From Bordetella holmesii ATCC 51541 (GTDB lineage: Bacteria; Pseudomonadota; Gammaproteobacteria; Burkholderiales; Burkholderiaceae_B): a stretch of DNA of 64,000 nucleotides. Positions 18,991 to 29,064 of this stretch are shown here, piece after piece (the stretch's first letter is position 1; each line of letters opens with the position of its first letter). A program made the translations under genes and the position numbers. Under the pieces are notes generated by a model. That model saw nothing but the letters and a program-made list of their open reading frames with translations. It did no database searches and had not been told where the DNA came from. The DNA is taken from NCBI GenBank assembly GCA_000612485.1, contig CP007494.1:558001-622000 (forward strand). Direction: 5' to 3'.

Positions 18991-19842
18991 TCACCACCGC
19001 CCGAACAGCCCACGCGGGCGATACCACAGCACCAGGATAAAGAGGATGAACACGCTCACGGTCTTGAGCACCGGCGCCACGAAGTAGCCCGTCATCGCCT
19101 CGATGATTCCGATCAGAATGCCGGCGATAAAAGCGCCTGGCAGCGAACCGAAGCCGCCCATGCAGACCGCGACGAAGGCCAGAAGACCGAACACCGTGCC
19201 CACCGACGGAAACACATAAAAGAAGGTCGTGAGCAACGCGCCTGCCAGGCCAACGGCGGCACTGCCCAGCATCCAGACCTGCGCATTGACGCGGTCGGGC
19301 GAAATCCCCACCAGCGCCGCCACGTCCCGGTCCTCGGCCACGGCCTGCAGGGCATGCCCCCAACATGTGCGATACACCAGGAAAAACAGCGCCACCACCA
19401 TGGCCAGCGCCACCAGGCCCGTGACCACTTGCGGACGACCCAGCGATACGCCGGCCAGGCTCACGCTGCCGGAGATCAGCGTATCGGGCAGGCTGCGGTA
19501 GTCCGGCGAAAACGCAATGAAGGCCAGTTGACGCAGCACCAGACCCAGGCCGAACGTGGCCAGAATCACCGCCATGGCCGGCCCTTTCTGCAGGCGCTTG
19601 ATGATCAGGGCATACGTCAGAAAACCGACGAAAGCCAGCACGATGGCCACCAGCGGCGCCGACAGCGTCGGATCCAGATGGCCCAGGGTATACATCCAAT
19701 AGGCCGAGTACATGCCCAACATCAAAAACTCGCCATGGGCGAAGTTGATGACGTCGGTGATGCCCCAGATCAAGGCCAGACCAACGGCGACGGCCGCATA
19801 GATCAGCCCGTTGAACAGGCCGGCCGAAAGCGCTTCAAACAT
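18991..19842 (-). CDS. livH: Branched-chain amino acid-type ABC permease LivH
   Basis: 283 residues, about eight membrane segments, with the LivH signature GLALIWGITDVINFAHGEF and the EAA-like segment ALQAVAEDRDVAALVGI. Start ATG 19842 is chosen because GGGGAG lies 7 bp upstream; the frame is open further up. Second gene of the liv operon after livJ. Confidence 0.9.
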   Translation of the reverse strand: MFEALSAGLFNGLIYAAVAVGLALIWGITDVINFAHGEFLMLGMYSAYWMYTLGHLDPTLSAPLVAIVLAFVGFLTYALIIKRLQKGPAMAVILATFGLGLVLRQLAFIAFSPDYRSLPDTLISGSVSLAGVSLGRPQVVTGLVALAMVVALFFLVYRTCWGHALQAVAEDRDVAALVGISPDRVNAQVWMLGSAAVGLAGALLTTFFYVFPSVGTVFGLLAFVAVCMGGFGSLPGAFIAGILIGIIEAMTGYFVAPVLKTVSVFILFILVLWYRPRGLFGRW

Positions 19843-19893
19843 GTCGAACTCCCCGAGGCGGCCCCGCGCGGCCGCCTCCGTCACGCAAGAGGT

Positions 19894-21147
19894 TTACTTC
19901 CAGCTAAAGGGCAGCGTGGGCAGATTCTTGTCGGTGCGATACTTCTCGGGCCAGACAGTCTGGTAGCTGCTGCCCTTGAGTTCGAGAATGAGGCCGGCAC
20001 CCTTGGTGTTCTGCCCCTTGTCGTCGAACTTCACGCCAGCCCAGGGCATGGCAACCTGCGACTCGCCCAGATCGGTGGCGATCAAGGCCCGGCGAATGGC
20101 CTCGGGTTCGGTCGAGCCGGCACGATTGATGGCATCGGCCAGCACCAGCACCCCCTGCATGGAGCGCGCATTGTTGCCATTGAGCTCCTTGCCGGTCTTG
20201 GCCTTGTACATATCGTTGATCTTCTTCAGGCCCGCCTTGGCCGCGGCCACATCGCTGCCCCACACATCGCGCGACAGCACGCCCTGCACCTGCGGGCCGA
20301 CTTCCTGCACAAACCGCGAATCGATGAAACCCGCGTCATTGGCCAGGAAAACCGGCGGCGCATACTTGCTCTCGCGCATGGTGCGCACGAACAGCATGGC
20401 GTCGGAGGTATAGCTCGCAAAGATCGCCACATCGGGCTTGGCAGCAGCCAGCTTCTGCACCTCGGCCGTCACCGAGGCCGAACCGGCGCTGTAGGCGATA
20501 TTGGCCACCAGTTGGCGGTTGTACTGCTTGGCGAACTTCTCGACCGCCTTGAAGGTATTCACACCGAAGTCGGTGTTCTCGTACACCACGGCGATCTTGG
20601 CCGTGGGCACGGCCTTGATACCATCGAGAAACTGCATCATGTTCTCGACAAAGGTGTCGTCGTTGGGCGAGGTACGGAAAAACCACTTGTAGCCGCGCTC
20701 GGTCAGGTCCGGGCTGCTGGACTCGCCATTGAGGTAGGGAATGCCGCGCTGCTCGGCAATGCGGCTGGCGGTCTTGGTCACGGCGGACTGATAGGCGCCG
20801 GTCAAGGCCACCACTTTTTCCTGATCCAGCAGCCGCTGCGCATCGGCCATGCCGACCTCGGGCTTGCCTTGCGAGTCACCGAAAATCACCTCCAGCTTGG
20901 CGCCGCCCAACCCGGGCAGGCCACTGCCGGCGGCCAGAGGAATGCCCTCGAGCTCTGGATGCGGGTTGTTGATGATATCGACGGCCAGCTCGACGGCAGC
21001 CTTGATCTCCGCGCCCGTCGACGCCAGCGCCCCGCTCAACGGATAGATGGCGCCGATGCGCACGGTCTTGTCCGCCGCCTGCGCGCCCAAGGCCGCGCAG
21101 GCCAGCGCCACAGCCGCGGCTGCACTTGCGTAGCGTTTCATCTTCAT
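19894..21147 (-). CDS. livJ: Branched-chain amino acid-type periplasmic binding protein LivJ-like
   Basis: 417 residues from ATG 21147, which has AGGAG 7 bp upstream. Signal peptide MKMKRYASAAAAVALACAAL with cleavage after AQA. Mature protein is a type I periplasmic binding protein (VRIGAIYPLSGALASTGAE; ALTGAYQSAVTKTAS; WFFRTSPNDDTFVE). It binds the ligand for LivHMGF. Ligand could be a branched-chain amino acid, amide or other small acid; sequence alone does not decide. Confidence 0.88.
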   Translation of the reverse strand: MKMKRYASAAAAVALACAALGAQAADKTVRIGAIYPLSGALASTGAEIKAAVELAVDIINNPHPELEGIPLAAGSGLPGLGGAKLEVIFGDSQGKPEVGMADAQRLLDQEKVVALTGAYQSAVTKTASRIAEQRGIPYLNGESSSPDLTERGYKWFFRTSPNDDTFVENMMQFLDGIKAVPTAKIAVVYENTDFGVNTFKAVEKFAKQYNRQLVANIAYSAGSASVTAEVQKLAAAKPDVAIFASYTSDAMLFVRTMRESKYAPPVFLANDAGFIDSRFVQEVGPQVQGVLSRDVWGSDVAAAKAGLKKINDMYKAKTGKELNGNNARSMQGVLVLADAINRAGSTEPEAIRRALIATDLGESQVAMPWAGVKFDDKGQNTKGAGLILELKGSSYQTVWPEKYRTDKNLPTLPFSWK

Positions 21148-21323
21148 CACTCGACTCCTGAAAAATACTTCTGTGTAGAAAGCAGATCGGGAGCGCCGCG
21201 CCGGACAGCGGCTCGGCACCTGGCCGCAGAGACGTCGCGGCTCAAAGCCTTGTCGCATCGCGTCCTTTGAAGGATCGTTGGTTCACTAAAACGGATGAAA
21301 CAGATACCGTAGGTCGGTGTCGC

Positions 21324-22112
21324 TCAAAGGATGGCCACGCGGCTATTCAGCAAATCGGTAACCAGCATGTGGTCGGGCGCGTGCGTGATGCAGAACTCCG
21401 GCCTGACGGCCGCCACCACGGACTGCGGCGTCACCCCGCACGCCCAGAACACCGGTACCTCGCCCTCGCGGATCTCGACCGCATCACCATAGTCGGGTCG
21501 ATTGATATCGGCAATCCCGATAAACGAGGGGTCGCCAAAATGCACGGGTGCCCCATGCACCGACGGAAAACGCGACGTCACCTGAATCGCGCGAATGGCG
21601 TCGGCCGCCTTGAGCGGGCGCATCGACACCACCAGCGGCCCGCCAAACACCCCCGCCTGGCGCGTGGGCACATTGGTGCGGTACATCGGCACATTGCAGC
21701 CCTGTTCGATGTGGCGCACCGGCAGCCCGTTGTCCAGCATGGCTTCCTCGAACGAGAACGAGCAGCCAATCAGAAACGACACCAGATCATCGCGCCAGAC
21801 ATCGCGCACATCCGTGGGCTCGGCCACCAGCTCGCCGTTTTTCCAGATGCGATAGCGTGCGATATCGGTACGGATATCGATGTCCTCGCCCAACAGCGGC
21901 AGGCTGGGGTTGCCCGGCTCGGACATGGCAAGCAGCGGGCAGGGCTTGGGGTTGAGCTGACAGAAGTGCAGAAAATCGGCCGCCAACGCCGCCGGCAAAA
22001 TGGCGAGATTGGCCTGGACATGGCCGGGCGCGACATTGGCCGTGGGGCCGGTGTGTTTGCCGCTGCGCGCATCCAGACGCGCCTGATACGCGAGCTTGGC
22101 CGACGGTGCCAT
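21324..22112 (-). CDS. DUF1445/YcsI-family putative hydro-lyase
   Basis: 262 residues from ATG 22112. Contains the family motifs [33 protein letters not shown] and a C-terminal [13 protein letters not shown]. Members are related to eukaryotic D-glutamate cyclase and are annotated as hydro-lyases acting on small organic or amino acids. It is followed upstream by a LysR gene in the same orientation that may control it. Confidence 0.85.
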   Translation of the reverse strand: MAPSAKLAYQARLDARSGKHTGPTANVAPGHVQANLAILPAALAADFLHFCQLNPKPCPLLAMSEPGNPSLPLLGEDIDIRTDIARYRIWKNGELVAEPTDVRDVWRDDLVSFLIGCSFSFEEAMLDNGLPVRHIEQGCNVPMYRTNVPTRQAGVFGGPLVVSMRPLKAADAIRAIQVTSRFPSVHGAPVHFGDPSFIGIADINRPDYGDAVEIREGEVPVFWACGVTPQSVVAAVRPEFCITHAPDHMLVTDLLNSRVAIL

Positions 22113-22230
22113 GAAATTCCCTTGTGATGTTTTTTGGCTTATTGGTAGGCATTGCACCTGAAGCTTTCACAAGCGTCTAATCACATCTTGCGATACGGGC
22201 CGATCACGTTTTCTTATCAGGGTTAAACCC

Positions 22231-23145
22231 TTAAGGGAAAACACTAGCGCGGCGCTGGCTGTCGGCGTGCGCGATCTCCTGTGCCATGCGCGCGAGCACC
22301 TCGGGCACATGGCTGTCGGGCCCGCGCATCCAGCTGGCGGTGTGATGCAAGGGCGGCAGATCGCGCGCCTTGACCTGCAGCAGGCGCAGCTCGCCCTGGT
22401 TGAGCGCTTCGCGCAGAAAAATCGGAGCGATCACCGCCGTGCCGATGCCATCCATGGCCATGCGCACAATCACGCTAAGCGCCGAACTTCCATACATGCG
22501 CGGCGCTTTGACGCCTGCTTCCTGCAACGCGTGGCGCACGGCACGGTGCGGCTCGGTGGTCGCGCTATACGTGATGATGGGCCACTGCGCCAGATGCTTG
22601 AGTGCCACCGGCTGACGGCCAACCTTCAGCTTCGGGCTGGCCAGCCACGACAACGGGTAGTCGCACAGAAACAGATTGTCGGCGCGTTCATCCTTGAGCG
22701 GCCCCAGCAGAAACGCCAGGTCGATCTGGTGCGAGACCAGTTGCGCCTCCAGCGCCGTGGTGGTGTCGACCTGGATCTCGACCATGAGCGCCGGATAGAC
22801 ATCGTGCAGACCCTCCATGAAGCGCGGCAGCCAGGTATGCACCAGGGTCTCCGACACTCCCAGACGCAAGGTGCCGCTCATCACGTTCTTGGCCACCGCG
22901 GCGGCCTGCATGTCATGGCGCATCTGCAGCATGCGCTCGGCATGCGACAGCAGCTCCTGCCCCTTGGCCGTCAGCCGGATGCCGCGCGTATCGCGCTCGA
23001 ACAGACGTACCTTGAGGTCGGCCTCCAGGCTGGCGATGCGCTGCGAGATGGCTGGTTGCGTGGCGTTGAGCTTCTCGGCCGCCGCCCGAAAGCCGCCCAG
23101 CGTGGCCACCCAGAAAAAGGTCTCGATATTGCGCAGATCTATCAT
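22231..23145 (-). CDS. LysR-family transcriptional regulator
   Basis: 304 residues from MIDLRNIETF. HTH at residues 1-60 (FRAAAEKLNATQPAISQRI), then a periplasmic-binding-like effector domain (LRLGVSETLVHTWLPRF). It lies upstream of and codirectional with the DUF1445 gene with a gap of about 120 bp, so it may be in the same transcript or regulate it. Effector unknown. Confidence 0.85.
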   Translation of the reverse strand: MIDLRNIETFFWVATLGGFRAAAEKLNATQPAISQRIASLEADLKVRLFERDTRGIRLTAKGQELLSHAERMLQMRHDMQAAAVAKNVMSGTLRLGVSETLVHTWLPRFMEGLHDVYPALMVEIQVDTTTALEAQLVSHQIDLAFLLGPLKDERADNLFLCDYPLSWLASPKLKVGRQPVALKHLAQWPIITYSATTEPHRAVRHALQEAGVKAPRMYGSSALSVIVRMAMDGIGTAVIAPIFLREALNQGELRLLQVKARDLPPLHHTASWMRGPDSHVPEVLARMAQEIAHADSQRRASVFP

Positions 23146-23219
23146 CGCGGCAGCTACCCGATCCGGAAACCTGCATTCTAGAACGGTGCGGCGATCCCGC
23201 GCCTGTGCGCGCCAATGCA

Positions 23220-23243
23220 AAGCGGACCCCGCAGGGTCCGCTT
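23220..23243 (-). terminator. Terminator after htpG
   Basis: Perfect 10-bp stem AAGCGGACCC / GGGTCCGCTT with a 4-base loop. In the minus direction a short T-run follows, placing it just downstream of the htpG stop. Confidence 0.7.
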
Positions 23244-23277
23244 CCCGGGCCGGCCGCGCGTGCGGCCTGGCGGCCCC

Positions 23278-25170
23278 TTACACCTTGAGCAGCAGGGCGT
23301 TCAGCCGCTTGACGAAGGCCGCCGGATCGGCGATTTGCGCGCCTTCGGCCAAAAGCGCCTGATCCAGCAGCAACTGCGCCCACGCCGCAAAGTCCGCCTC
23401 CGGCACATCCCGGATACGGGCAATGAGTGCGTGCTCGGGGTTGATCTCCAGCACAGGCTTGACCTCGGGGGCCTCCTGGCCGGCAGCCTTGAGCATGCGC
23501 AGCAGATGCGGGCTCAGGTCATTCTGCCCCACCACAACGCACGCCGGCGAATCCACCAGGCGCAGCGTCACGCGCACCTCCTTGACATGCTCGCCCAACG
23601 CAGCCTGCAAACGCTCGACCAGCGGCTTGAACGACTCAGCCACCTCGGTCTGCTTCTTCTTTTCTTCCTCGTCGGCGAGCTCGGCCAGATCCAGACCGCC
23701 CTTGGCCACCGACACCAGCGACTTGCCATCGAACTCGCGCAGATGCGAGAGCATCCACTCGTCCACGCGGTCCCACAACAACAGCACCTCGATACCCTTT
23801 TTGCGGAAAATCTCCAGGTGCGGGCTGTTACTGGCGGCCGAGAAACTATCGGCGGTGACGTAGTAGATCTTGTCCTGACCTTCCTTCATGCGGCCCAAGT
23901 ACTCGTCCAACGACACGGTCTGCGCCGCATCGCCGGACTGCGTCGACGCAAAACGCAGCAGCTTGGCAATGCGTTCCTGGTTGGACGGATCTTCGCCCAC
24001 CCCCTCCTTGAGCACCTGGCCAAACTCGTTCCAGAACGCGGCGTAATCGTCCTTGCGGTTCTCGGCCAGATCCTCCAGCAACGACAGAATGCGCTTGGCC
24101 GACCCCTCGCGGATGGCGCGCACGTCACGGCTTTCCTGCAGAATCTCGCGCGAGACGTTCAACGGCAGATCGGCCGAATCGATCACCCCGCGCACAAAGC
24201 GCAGATAGGCCGGCAGCAGTTGCTCGGCGTCGTCCATGATGAACACGCGCTTGACGTACAACTTGACCCCGCGGCGCGCGTCCCGGTCCCACAGATCGAA
24301 CGGCGCCTGGCGCGGCACATACAGCAGCTGGGTATATTCACTGCGGCCCTCGACGCGATTGTGCGTCCAGGCCAGCGGGTCCTCGAAATCATGCGAGACC
24401 GTCTTGTAGAACTCGCGATACTGCTCGTCGCTGATCTCGCCCTTGCTGCGCGTCCACAGCGCATTGGCCTGGTTGACCGTCTCCCACTCATCGCGCACGA
24501 CCTGCTCGCCCTTGTCCGCGTCCCACTCCTCTTTCTTCATCTGGATGGGCAGCGAAATATGGTCGGAATAGCGGCGCAGAATCTCGCGCAGCTTCCAGCC
24601 ATTGAGAAACTCATCCTCGTCGGCACGCAGATGCAGCACCACGTCCGTGCCGCGGCTGGCCTTTTGCGCCGGTGCAATCGAAAACTCGCCCTGGCCGTCC
24701 GACTCCCACAGAATCGCGTCGTCCGCGCCTGCGCGGCGGCTCAACACACTGACCTTGTCGGCCACGATGAACGACGAATAAAACCCCACGCCAAACTGGC
24801 CGATGAGCTGCGCGTCCTTTTGCTTGTCGCCCGTCAGTTGCGAGAAAAACTCGCGCGTGCCCGAGCGGGCGATCGTGCCCAGATTGGCGATGGCCTCCTC
24901 GCGCGACAGGCCGATGCCGTTGTCCGCAATGGTGATCGTGCGCGCTGCCTTGTCGTAGCTGACGCGGATGGCCAGCTCGCCGTCGCCGGCCAGCAGGTCG
25001 GGCTGGTCGATGGCTTCAAAGCGCAGCTTGTCGCAGGCATCCGAAGCGTTCGACACCAGCTCGCGCAGAAAGATCTCCTTGTTGCTGTACAAGGAATGGA
25101 TCATCAGGTGCAGCAACTGCTTGACCTCGGCCTGGAATCCCAGGGTTTCGGACGTGGCGTTTTGAGTCAT
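23278..25170 (-). CDS. htpG: Chaperone protein HtpG (Hsp90)
   Basis: 630 residues, full length. N-terminal GHKL ATPase with [37 protein letters not shown] and [11 protein letters not shown]; middle domain with [15 protein letters not shown]-terminal dimerisation domain. Cytoplasmic ATP-dependent chaperone. Divergent from the xanthine permease gene. No frame damage across nearly 1.9 kb. Confidence 0.96.
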   Translation of the reverse strand: MTQNATSETLGFQAEVKQLLHLMIHSLYSNKEIFLRELVSNASDACDKLRFEAIDQPDLLAGDGELAIRVSYDKAARTITIADNGIGLSREEAIANLGTIARSGTREFFSQLTGDKQKDAQLIGQFGVGFYSSFIVADKVSVLSRRAGADDAILWESDGQGEFSIAPAQKASRGTDVVLHLRADEDEFLNGWKLREILRRYSDHISLPIQMKKEEWDADKGEQVVRDEWETVNQANALWTRSKGEISDEQYREFYKTVSHDFEDPLAWTHNRVEGRSEYTQLLYVPRQAPFDLWDRDARRGVKLYVKRVFIMDDAEQLLPAYLRFVRGVIDSADLPLNVSREILQESRDVRAIREGSAKRILSLLEDLAENRKDDYAAFWNEFGQVLKEGVGEDPSNQERIAKLLRFASTQSGDAAQTVSLDEYLGRMKEGQDKIYYVTADSFSAASNSPHLEIFRKKGIEVLLLWDRVDEWMLSHLREFDGKSLVSVAKGGLDLAELADEEEKKKQTEVAESFKPLVERLQAALGEHVKEVRVTLRLVDSPACVVVGQNDLSPHLLRMLKAAGQEAPEVKPVLEINPEHALIARIRDVPEADFAAWAQLLLDQALLAEGAQIADPAAFVKRLNALLLKV

Positions 25171-25355
25171 GGTGGTGATCGTTGGCTAAATGGATAGTGA
25201 AAAGGCGGCGGCCCGCCAGGCCCTCTCGACATGGGGATGGCTCGGACCGATTTCAAGAGTCTAGCCGCAGCCCCAGTTGCGCCCCTGCCGGGGCGCCGCC
25301 CCGGAAATCGGTAAAATCCCGCACTTTCTTCGGCCCATCCAACGCTCTTTACACC

Positions 25356-26735
25356 ATGAGCTCCGCTCCTCTACCTGCCTCCCCGCCTGCCCAGGCCGCC
25401 CCTGACCTCGTCTTCGGCCCCAACGATCGCCCCTCGGCGCCCGTGACCTTCATCGCCGCCTTGCAGCATCTGCTGGCCATCCTGGTGCCCATCGTCACCT
25501 CCGGCCTGCTCATCTGCCAGGCCCTGGGCGTCCCCAGCCGCGACACCACCCTCATCGTCTCGATGTCGCTGGTCATCTCGGGCATCGCCACCTACGTCCA
25601 ATGCCACCGCTTCGGCCCCTTTGGCGCCGGCCTGCTCATCGTGCAAGGCACCAGCTTCAACTTCGTCGGGCCCCTGATCGCCGGCGGCAGCCTCATGGTC
25701 AAACAAGGCAGCCCCGTCGAAGCCGTCATGGCCGCCATCTTTGGCGTGGTAATCGCCGGCTCCTTCGTCGAAATGGGCATCTCGCGCATCCTGCCCTTCG
25801 TCAAACGCCTCATCACTCCCCTGGTCACCGGCATCGTCGTGCTGCTCATCGGGCTGACGCTCATCAAAGTCGGCCTCATCAGCATGGGCGGCGGCTTTGC
25901 CGCCATGCAAAACGGCACCTTCGCCAACGCCGAGAACCTCCTGCTCTCCGGCCTCGTCCTGGGCACCATCATCGTGCTCAACCGCGTGCCCGTCACCTGG
26001 GTGCGCAGCGCCGCCCTGGTCATCGCCCTGGCCATCGGCTACCTGGCCGCCGCCTACCTCGGCCGGCTCGACCTGAGCAGCGCGCGCGACGCCGCCCTCT
26101 TCCAGGTACCCGTCCCCCTGCACTTCGGCCTGGCCTTCTCCTGGCCGCTTTTCGTGCCCATGCTCATCATCTACCTGGTCACCTCGCTCGAAGCCATCGG
26201 CGACATCACCGCCACCAGCCAGGTCTCACGCCAACCCGTCCAGGGCCCGCAATGGATGCAGCGCATCAAAGGCGGCGTGCTGGTCAATGGCGCCAACTCG
26301 CTGCTGGCAGGCGTCTTCAACACCTTCCCCAGCTCCGTCTTCGCCCAAAACAACGGCGTCATCCAGCTCACCGGCATCGCCAGCCGCCGCGTCGGCATCT
26401 GGATCGCCGCCATGCTCATCATCCTTGGCCTCTTCCCCAGCGTAGCGGGCATCCTCCAAGCCGTGCCCGAACCCGTTCTGGGCGGCGCCGCCATGGTCAT
26501 GTTCGGCGCCGTCGCCGCCTCGGGCATCAACATCCTGGCCGGCATCCGCCTGGACCGCCGCGCCCTGCTCATCATCGCCGTCTCTCTGGCCCTCGGCTTG
26601 GGCGTATCCCAAGTGCCGGAATTCCTCGCCCACATGCCCCACGCCCTCAAAAGCGTCCTCGAATCCGGCGTGGCCACCGGCGGCATCTGCGCCCTGCTGA
26701 TGAACTGGTTCCTCCCCGAACCCCGTCAGGAATAA
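25356..26735 (+). CDS. NCS2-family xanthine/uric acid-type permease
   Basis: 459 residues, about 12-14 membrane segments. Family markers are the QHLLAILVPIVTSGLLI start, GTSFNFVGPLIAGGSL, the EAIGDITATSQVS motif in TM8 and NTFPSSVFAQNNGVIQLTGIA near TM10, as in XanQ/UacT-like transporters that import purines with protons. ATG 25356 begins homology. The next transcript downstream is tRNA-Leu. Confidence 0.88.
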   Translation: MSSAPLPASPPAQAAPDLVFGPNDRPSAPVTFIAALQHLLAILVPIVTSGLLICQALGVPSRDTTLIVSMSLVISGIATYVQCHRFGPFGAGLLIVQGTSFNFVGPLIAGGSLMVKQGSPVEAVMAAIFGVVIAGSFVEMGISRILPFVKRLITPLVTGIVVLLIGLTLIKVGLISMGGGFAAMQNGTFANAENLLLSGLVLGTIIVLNRVPVTWVRSAALVIALAIGYLAAAYLGRLDLSSARDAALFQVPVPLHFGLAFSWPLFVPMLIIYLVTSLEAIGDITATSQVSRQPVQGPQWMQRIKGGVLVNGANSLLAGVFNTFPSSVFAQNNGVIQLTGIASRRVGIWIAAMLIILGLFPSVAGILQAVPEPVLGGAAMVMFGAVAASGINILAGIRLDRRALLIIAVSLALGLGVSQVPEFLAHMPHALKSVLESGVATGGICALLMNWFLPEPRQE

Positions 26736-26855
26736 GCCTCACGGGGGCTCCGAAAACAACGTTTCTCGCAGCCCCCTGGCAAACTCGCCAGGATCACGTA
26801 TAATGGCGGACTTTCTTGCCAGCCTGACCTGAATCATCAGGACAGCGCATCCCCC

Positions 26856-26940
26856 GCCCGGGTGGTGAAATTGGTAGACGCAGGGGACTCAAAATCCCCC
26901 GCCGCAAGGCGTGCCGGTTCGATTCCGGCCCCGGGCACCA
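26856..26940 (+). tRNA. tRNA-Leu (CAA)
   Basis: 85 nt class II tRNA with encoded CCA. The acceptor stem GCCCGGG pairs with CCCGGGC before ACCA; the anticodon stem GGGGA/TCCCC encloses loop CTCAAAA with anticodon CAA; a long variable arm and GGTTCGATTCC T-arm follow. A decayed integrase gene lies just downstream, so this tRNA probably served as an attachment site. Confidence 0.95.
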
Positions 26941-27095
26941 CTTAAAAATTCCTAGTGTTTACAAACATCTAGCGCGATTTTTAGTCTTTCCCTAGCACTA
27001 GGGGATTTTCCAAGTTTGTGAGCCAGGTACAGTGGCGAAGCACCGAGCGTACTTTCGGAGCGCCTGCTGGCAGCCGTCGATGCCACTCCAACCCC

Positions 27096-27459
27096 ATGTT
27101 CAGTTGGATCGTACGCATCGCGCTGGAAACCGGCATGCGGCTCTTCAAGATCGGCGGCCTACGCATGAGCTAAGTAGATCTGCAAAAACGCGTCGTGCGC
27201 CTGGACATCACCAAGAACTCATCGCCACGCACCGTGCCCCTCACCAAAGCGGCGACGGCGGCGTTTCAGACGGCCACGGATAACCCCACCCGACCGCCCG
27301 AAACCGATCTGGTGTTCTTTGGTGACCCGGGGCGCGATGGCGTGCGACAGCCGTATCTATTCGATAAGGCGAGGACGGATGCGAAGAAAGAAGTGGGACT
27401 GACGGATTTCCGGTTTCATGACCTCAGGCACGAGGCGGTGAGCCGACTGGTGGAAGCGG
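27096..27459 (+). pseudogene. Tyrosine recombinase (integrase) remnant
   Basis: Piece of a phage/island integrase: IALETGMR, then VDLQKRVVRLDITKNSS, PRTVPLTKAA and the catalytic-box segment FRFHDLRHEAVSRLVEA (HxLRH with Arg). An in-frame TAA at 27171-27173 lies where homologues have Glu (LRMS-stop-VDL). The 5' part is missing or unrecognisable and the 3' end, with the catalytic Tyr, is cut off by an IS3 copy. It sits 155 bp past tRNA-Leu in the orientation of an inserted island. Confidence 0.82.
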
Positions 27460-27513
27460 TGATCTGCTCCCCGTGATTAGTACGAAATCGATGTAGAGTC
27501 CGTTCCCAAAGGA

Positions 27514-27780
27514 ATGGCAATGAAGAAACGATTTACGGAAGAGCAAATCATCGGCGTGCTCAAGGAAGCCGATGCAGGTGCCAAGCCCGCAGAGTTGTGC
27601 CGCAAGCATGGAATCTCCGAGGCAACGTACTACAACTGGAAGGCGAAGTTCGGTGGCATGACGGTGTCGGACGCTCAGAGGCTCAAGGAGCTGGAGCAGG
27701 AGAACAACAAGCTCAAGAAGCTGTTGGCCGAGTCGATGCTGGACAAGGCGGCGCTTCAGGATCTGCTAAGCCGAAAGTAG
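27514..27780 (+). CDS. IS3-family transposase OrfA (copy 2)
   Basis: 88 residues, identical to the OrfA of copy 1, with HTH and coiled coil intact. Confidence 0.88.
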   Translation: MAMKKRFTEEQIIGVLKEADAGAKPAELCRKHGISEATYYNWKAKFGGMTVSDAQRLKELEQENNKLKKLLAESMLDKAALQDLLSRK

Positions 27781-28373
27781 TCAGCCCGCAGGCCAAACGC
27801 GAGGCGGTCAGGACATTAATGACCGAGCGCGTGGTTCGCCCAGCGGCAATCGCGCCGAATCAGAGTTGGTCAATGGACTTTGTGGCCGACGGCCTAGCCT
27901 ATGGCCGCCGATTCCGCTGTTTGACTATCGTCGATGACTACACTCGCGAATGCCTGGCCATCGAGGTCGATACGTCGTTGCCGGGACTGCGTGTTGCCAT
28001 GGTGCTGCAACGGCTGGCGGAGATGCGTGGCCTGCCGCGATCTATTACCGTGGACAACGGGCCAGAGTTCGCCGGAAGAGCCTTGGACGTCTGGGCCTAC
28101 CAAGCAGGCGTAAAGCTGTCGTTTATTCGGCCGGGTAAGCCGGTGGAGAACGCTTATATCGAAAGTTTCAACGGCAAGTTCCGCGACGAATGCCTTAACG
28201 AGCACTGGTTCTTGTCCCTGCGACAGGCTAAAAGCTTGATCGAAAACTGGCGAGTCGAGTACAACACCGATCGGCCTCACAGCGCGCTCGGATATTTAAC
28301 GCCGGCGCAATTCGTGCAGGCTCATCAGAAAGAAGGTCTTTTACCCCTGTGCTCTATGTCGGTGCCGTACTAA
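27597..28373 (+). CDS. IS3-family OrfB with in-frame 89-residue deletion (copy 2)
   Basis: Orf B keeps its frame but LMTER is joined directly to VVRPAAIAPNQ, removing the HTH-like segment between orfA and the catalytic core. The DDE residues remain. It differs from copy 3 at Val for Ala in LDVWAY and Cys for Gly in LPLCSM. Whether the shortened protein still works is unknown. Confidence 0.82.
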   Translation: MPQAWNLRGNVLQLEGEVRWHDGVGRSEAQGAGAGEQQAQEAVGRVDAGQGGASGSAKPKVVSPQAKREAVRTLMTERVVRPAAIAPNQSWSMDFVADGLAYGRRFRCLTIVDDYTRECLAIEVDTSLPGLRVAMVLQRLAEMRGLPRSITVDNGPEFAGRALDVWAYQAGVKLSFIRPGKPVENAYIESFNGKFRDECLNEHWFLSLRQAKSLIENWRVEYNTDRPHSALGYLTPAQFVQAHQKEGLLPLCSMSVPY

Positions 28374-28389
28374 ATCTGGGGGCAGGTCA

Positions 28390-28611
28390 CCTCTCCTCGA
28401 CATACATCTTGCGAAGCCGGGCGTTCTCAGCCTCCAGCTCCTTCATCCGCGACATCATTGACACATCCATGCCGCCGAACTTGGACCGCCATTTGTAGAA
28501 CGTTGCTGAACTGATTCCCAGCTCGCGGCACAACTCGGGCACTGCCAAGCCTGCCTCGGCCCGCTTAATCGCTTCGATGATCTGGCTGTCCGTAAATCTC
28601 GACTTCTTCAC
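28390..28611 (-). pseudogene. OrfA fragment of a second, different IS3-family element
   Basis: About 74 residues beginning MKKSRFTDSQIIEAIKRAE with HTH LCRELGISSATFYKWRSKFGG and coiled coil, cut after KMYVEER by the right end of IS3 copy 2. The upstream terminal repeat of the element (GACGGTCAGAAGTAGAATTTTC on the minus strand) is still visible up to about 28660. Its orfB is gone. Confidence 0.85.
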
Positions 28612-28752
28612 GCGGTAGAACTCCTCAACGAGAAAATTCTACTTCTGACCGTCTGAATCCACATCATCGCTTTTGCGGGGGGATTACCGTCACTGCCAGA
28701 GTCCGCCAAAACACCGGAGTGCGTTAGAAGTGCGGTCAAAATTCCCAGAAAG

Positions 28753-28779
28753 CAAAAAGCCCACCGCAATCGGTGGGCT
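28753..28779 (-). terminator. Terminator after tRNA-Lys(CTT)
   Basis: Stem AGCCCACCG / CGGTGGGCT with a 4-base loop, followed in the minus direction by TTTTTG. It ends the tRNA-Lys transcript. Confidence 0.8.
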
Positions 28780-28805
28780 AAGTGCTTGATACTACTAGAG
28801 AATTC

Positions 28806-28881
28806 TGGTGGGCTGTGAGTGGCTCGAACACTCGACCTACGGATTAAGAGTCCGCTGCTCTACCAACTGAGCTAACAGCCC
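28806..28881 (-). tRNA. tRNA-Lys (CTT)
   Basis: 76 nt with encoded CCA: GGGCTGTTAGCTCAGTTGGT start, anticodon loop CTCTTAA (anticodon CTT), GTTCGAGCC T-arm, acceptor ACAGCCCACCA. Confidence 0.95.
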
Positions 28882-29064
28882 GGCGCATGCAGTGTTATCA
28901 CCGAGGAAATGTGCAAGCAATTCATGGCCCCGAGGGGTTTGATACGCTTGCCTTATTTCGCTGTAGAACCGCTGCAATTGCGAGAGGCCGAATTATACAT
29001 AGATTTTCCGGCTTGTCCAACCGGGGTCCAAAAAGGCTCCAAAACATGGGTTGCGCTCGCCCAC

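Larger units (their letters stand above)
27460..28389 (+). mobile_element. IS3-family element, 930-bp internal-deletion form, copy 2
   Basis: Same ends as copy 1 (left end here TGATCTGC instead of TGACCTGC) but lacking 267 bp between two GACCGAGCGC repeats. Flanks differ (GCGG left, CCTC right), so there is no target duplication. It joins an integrase remnant on the left to a fragment of a different IS3 element on the right. Confidence 0.9.

Noticed and set aside
18751..21270. Long 839-codon open frame opposite livH and livJ
   Set aside because: It mirrors real genes on the other strand, has His/Gln/Arg-rich composition typical of antisense frames in GC-rich DNA and no recognisable domain.
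23215..25197. 660-codon open frame opposite htpG
   Set aside because: Antisense shadow of a complete, conserved htpG; no domain or ribosome binding site.
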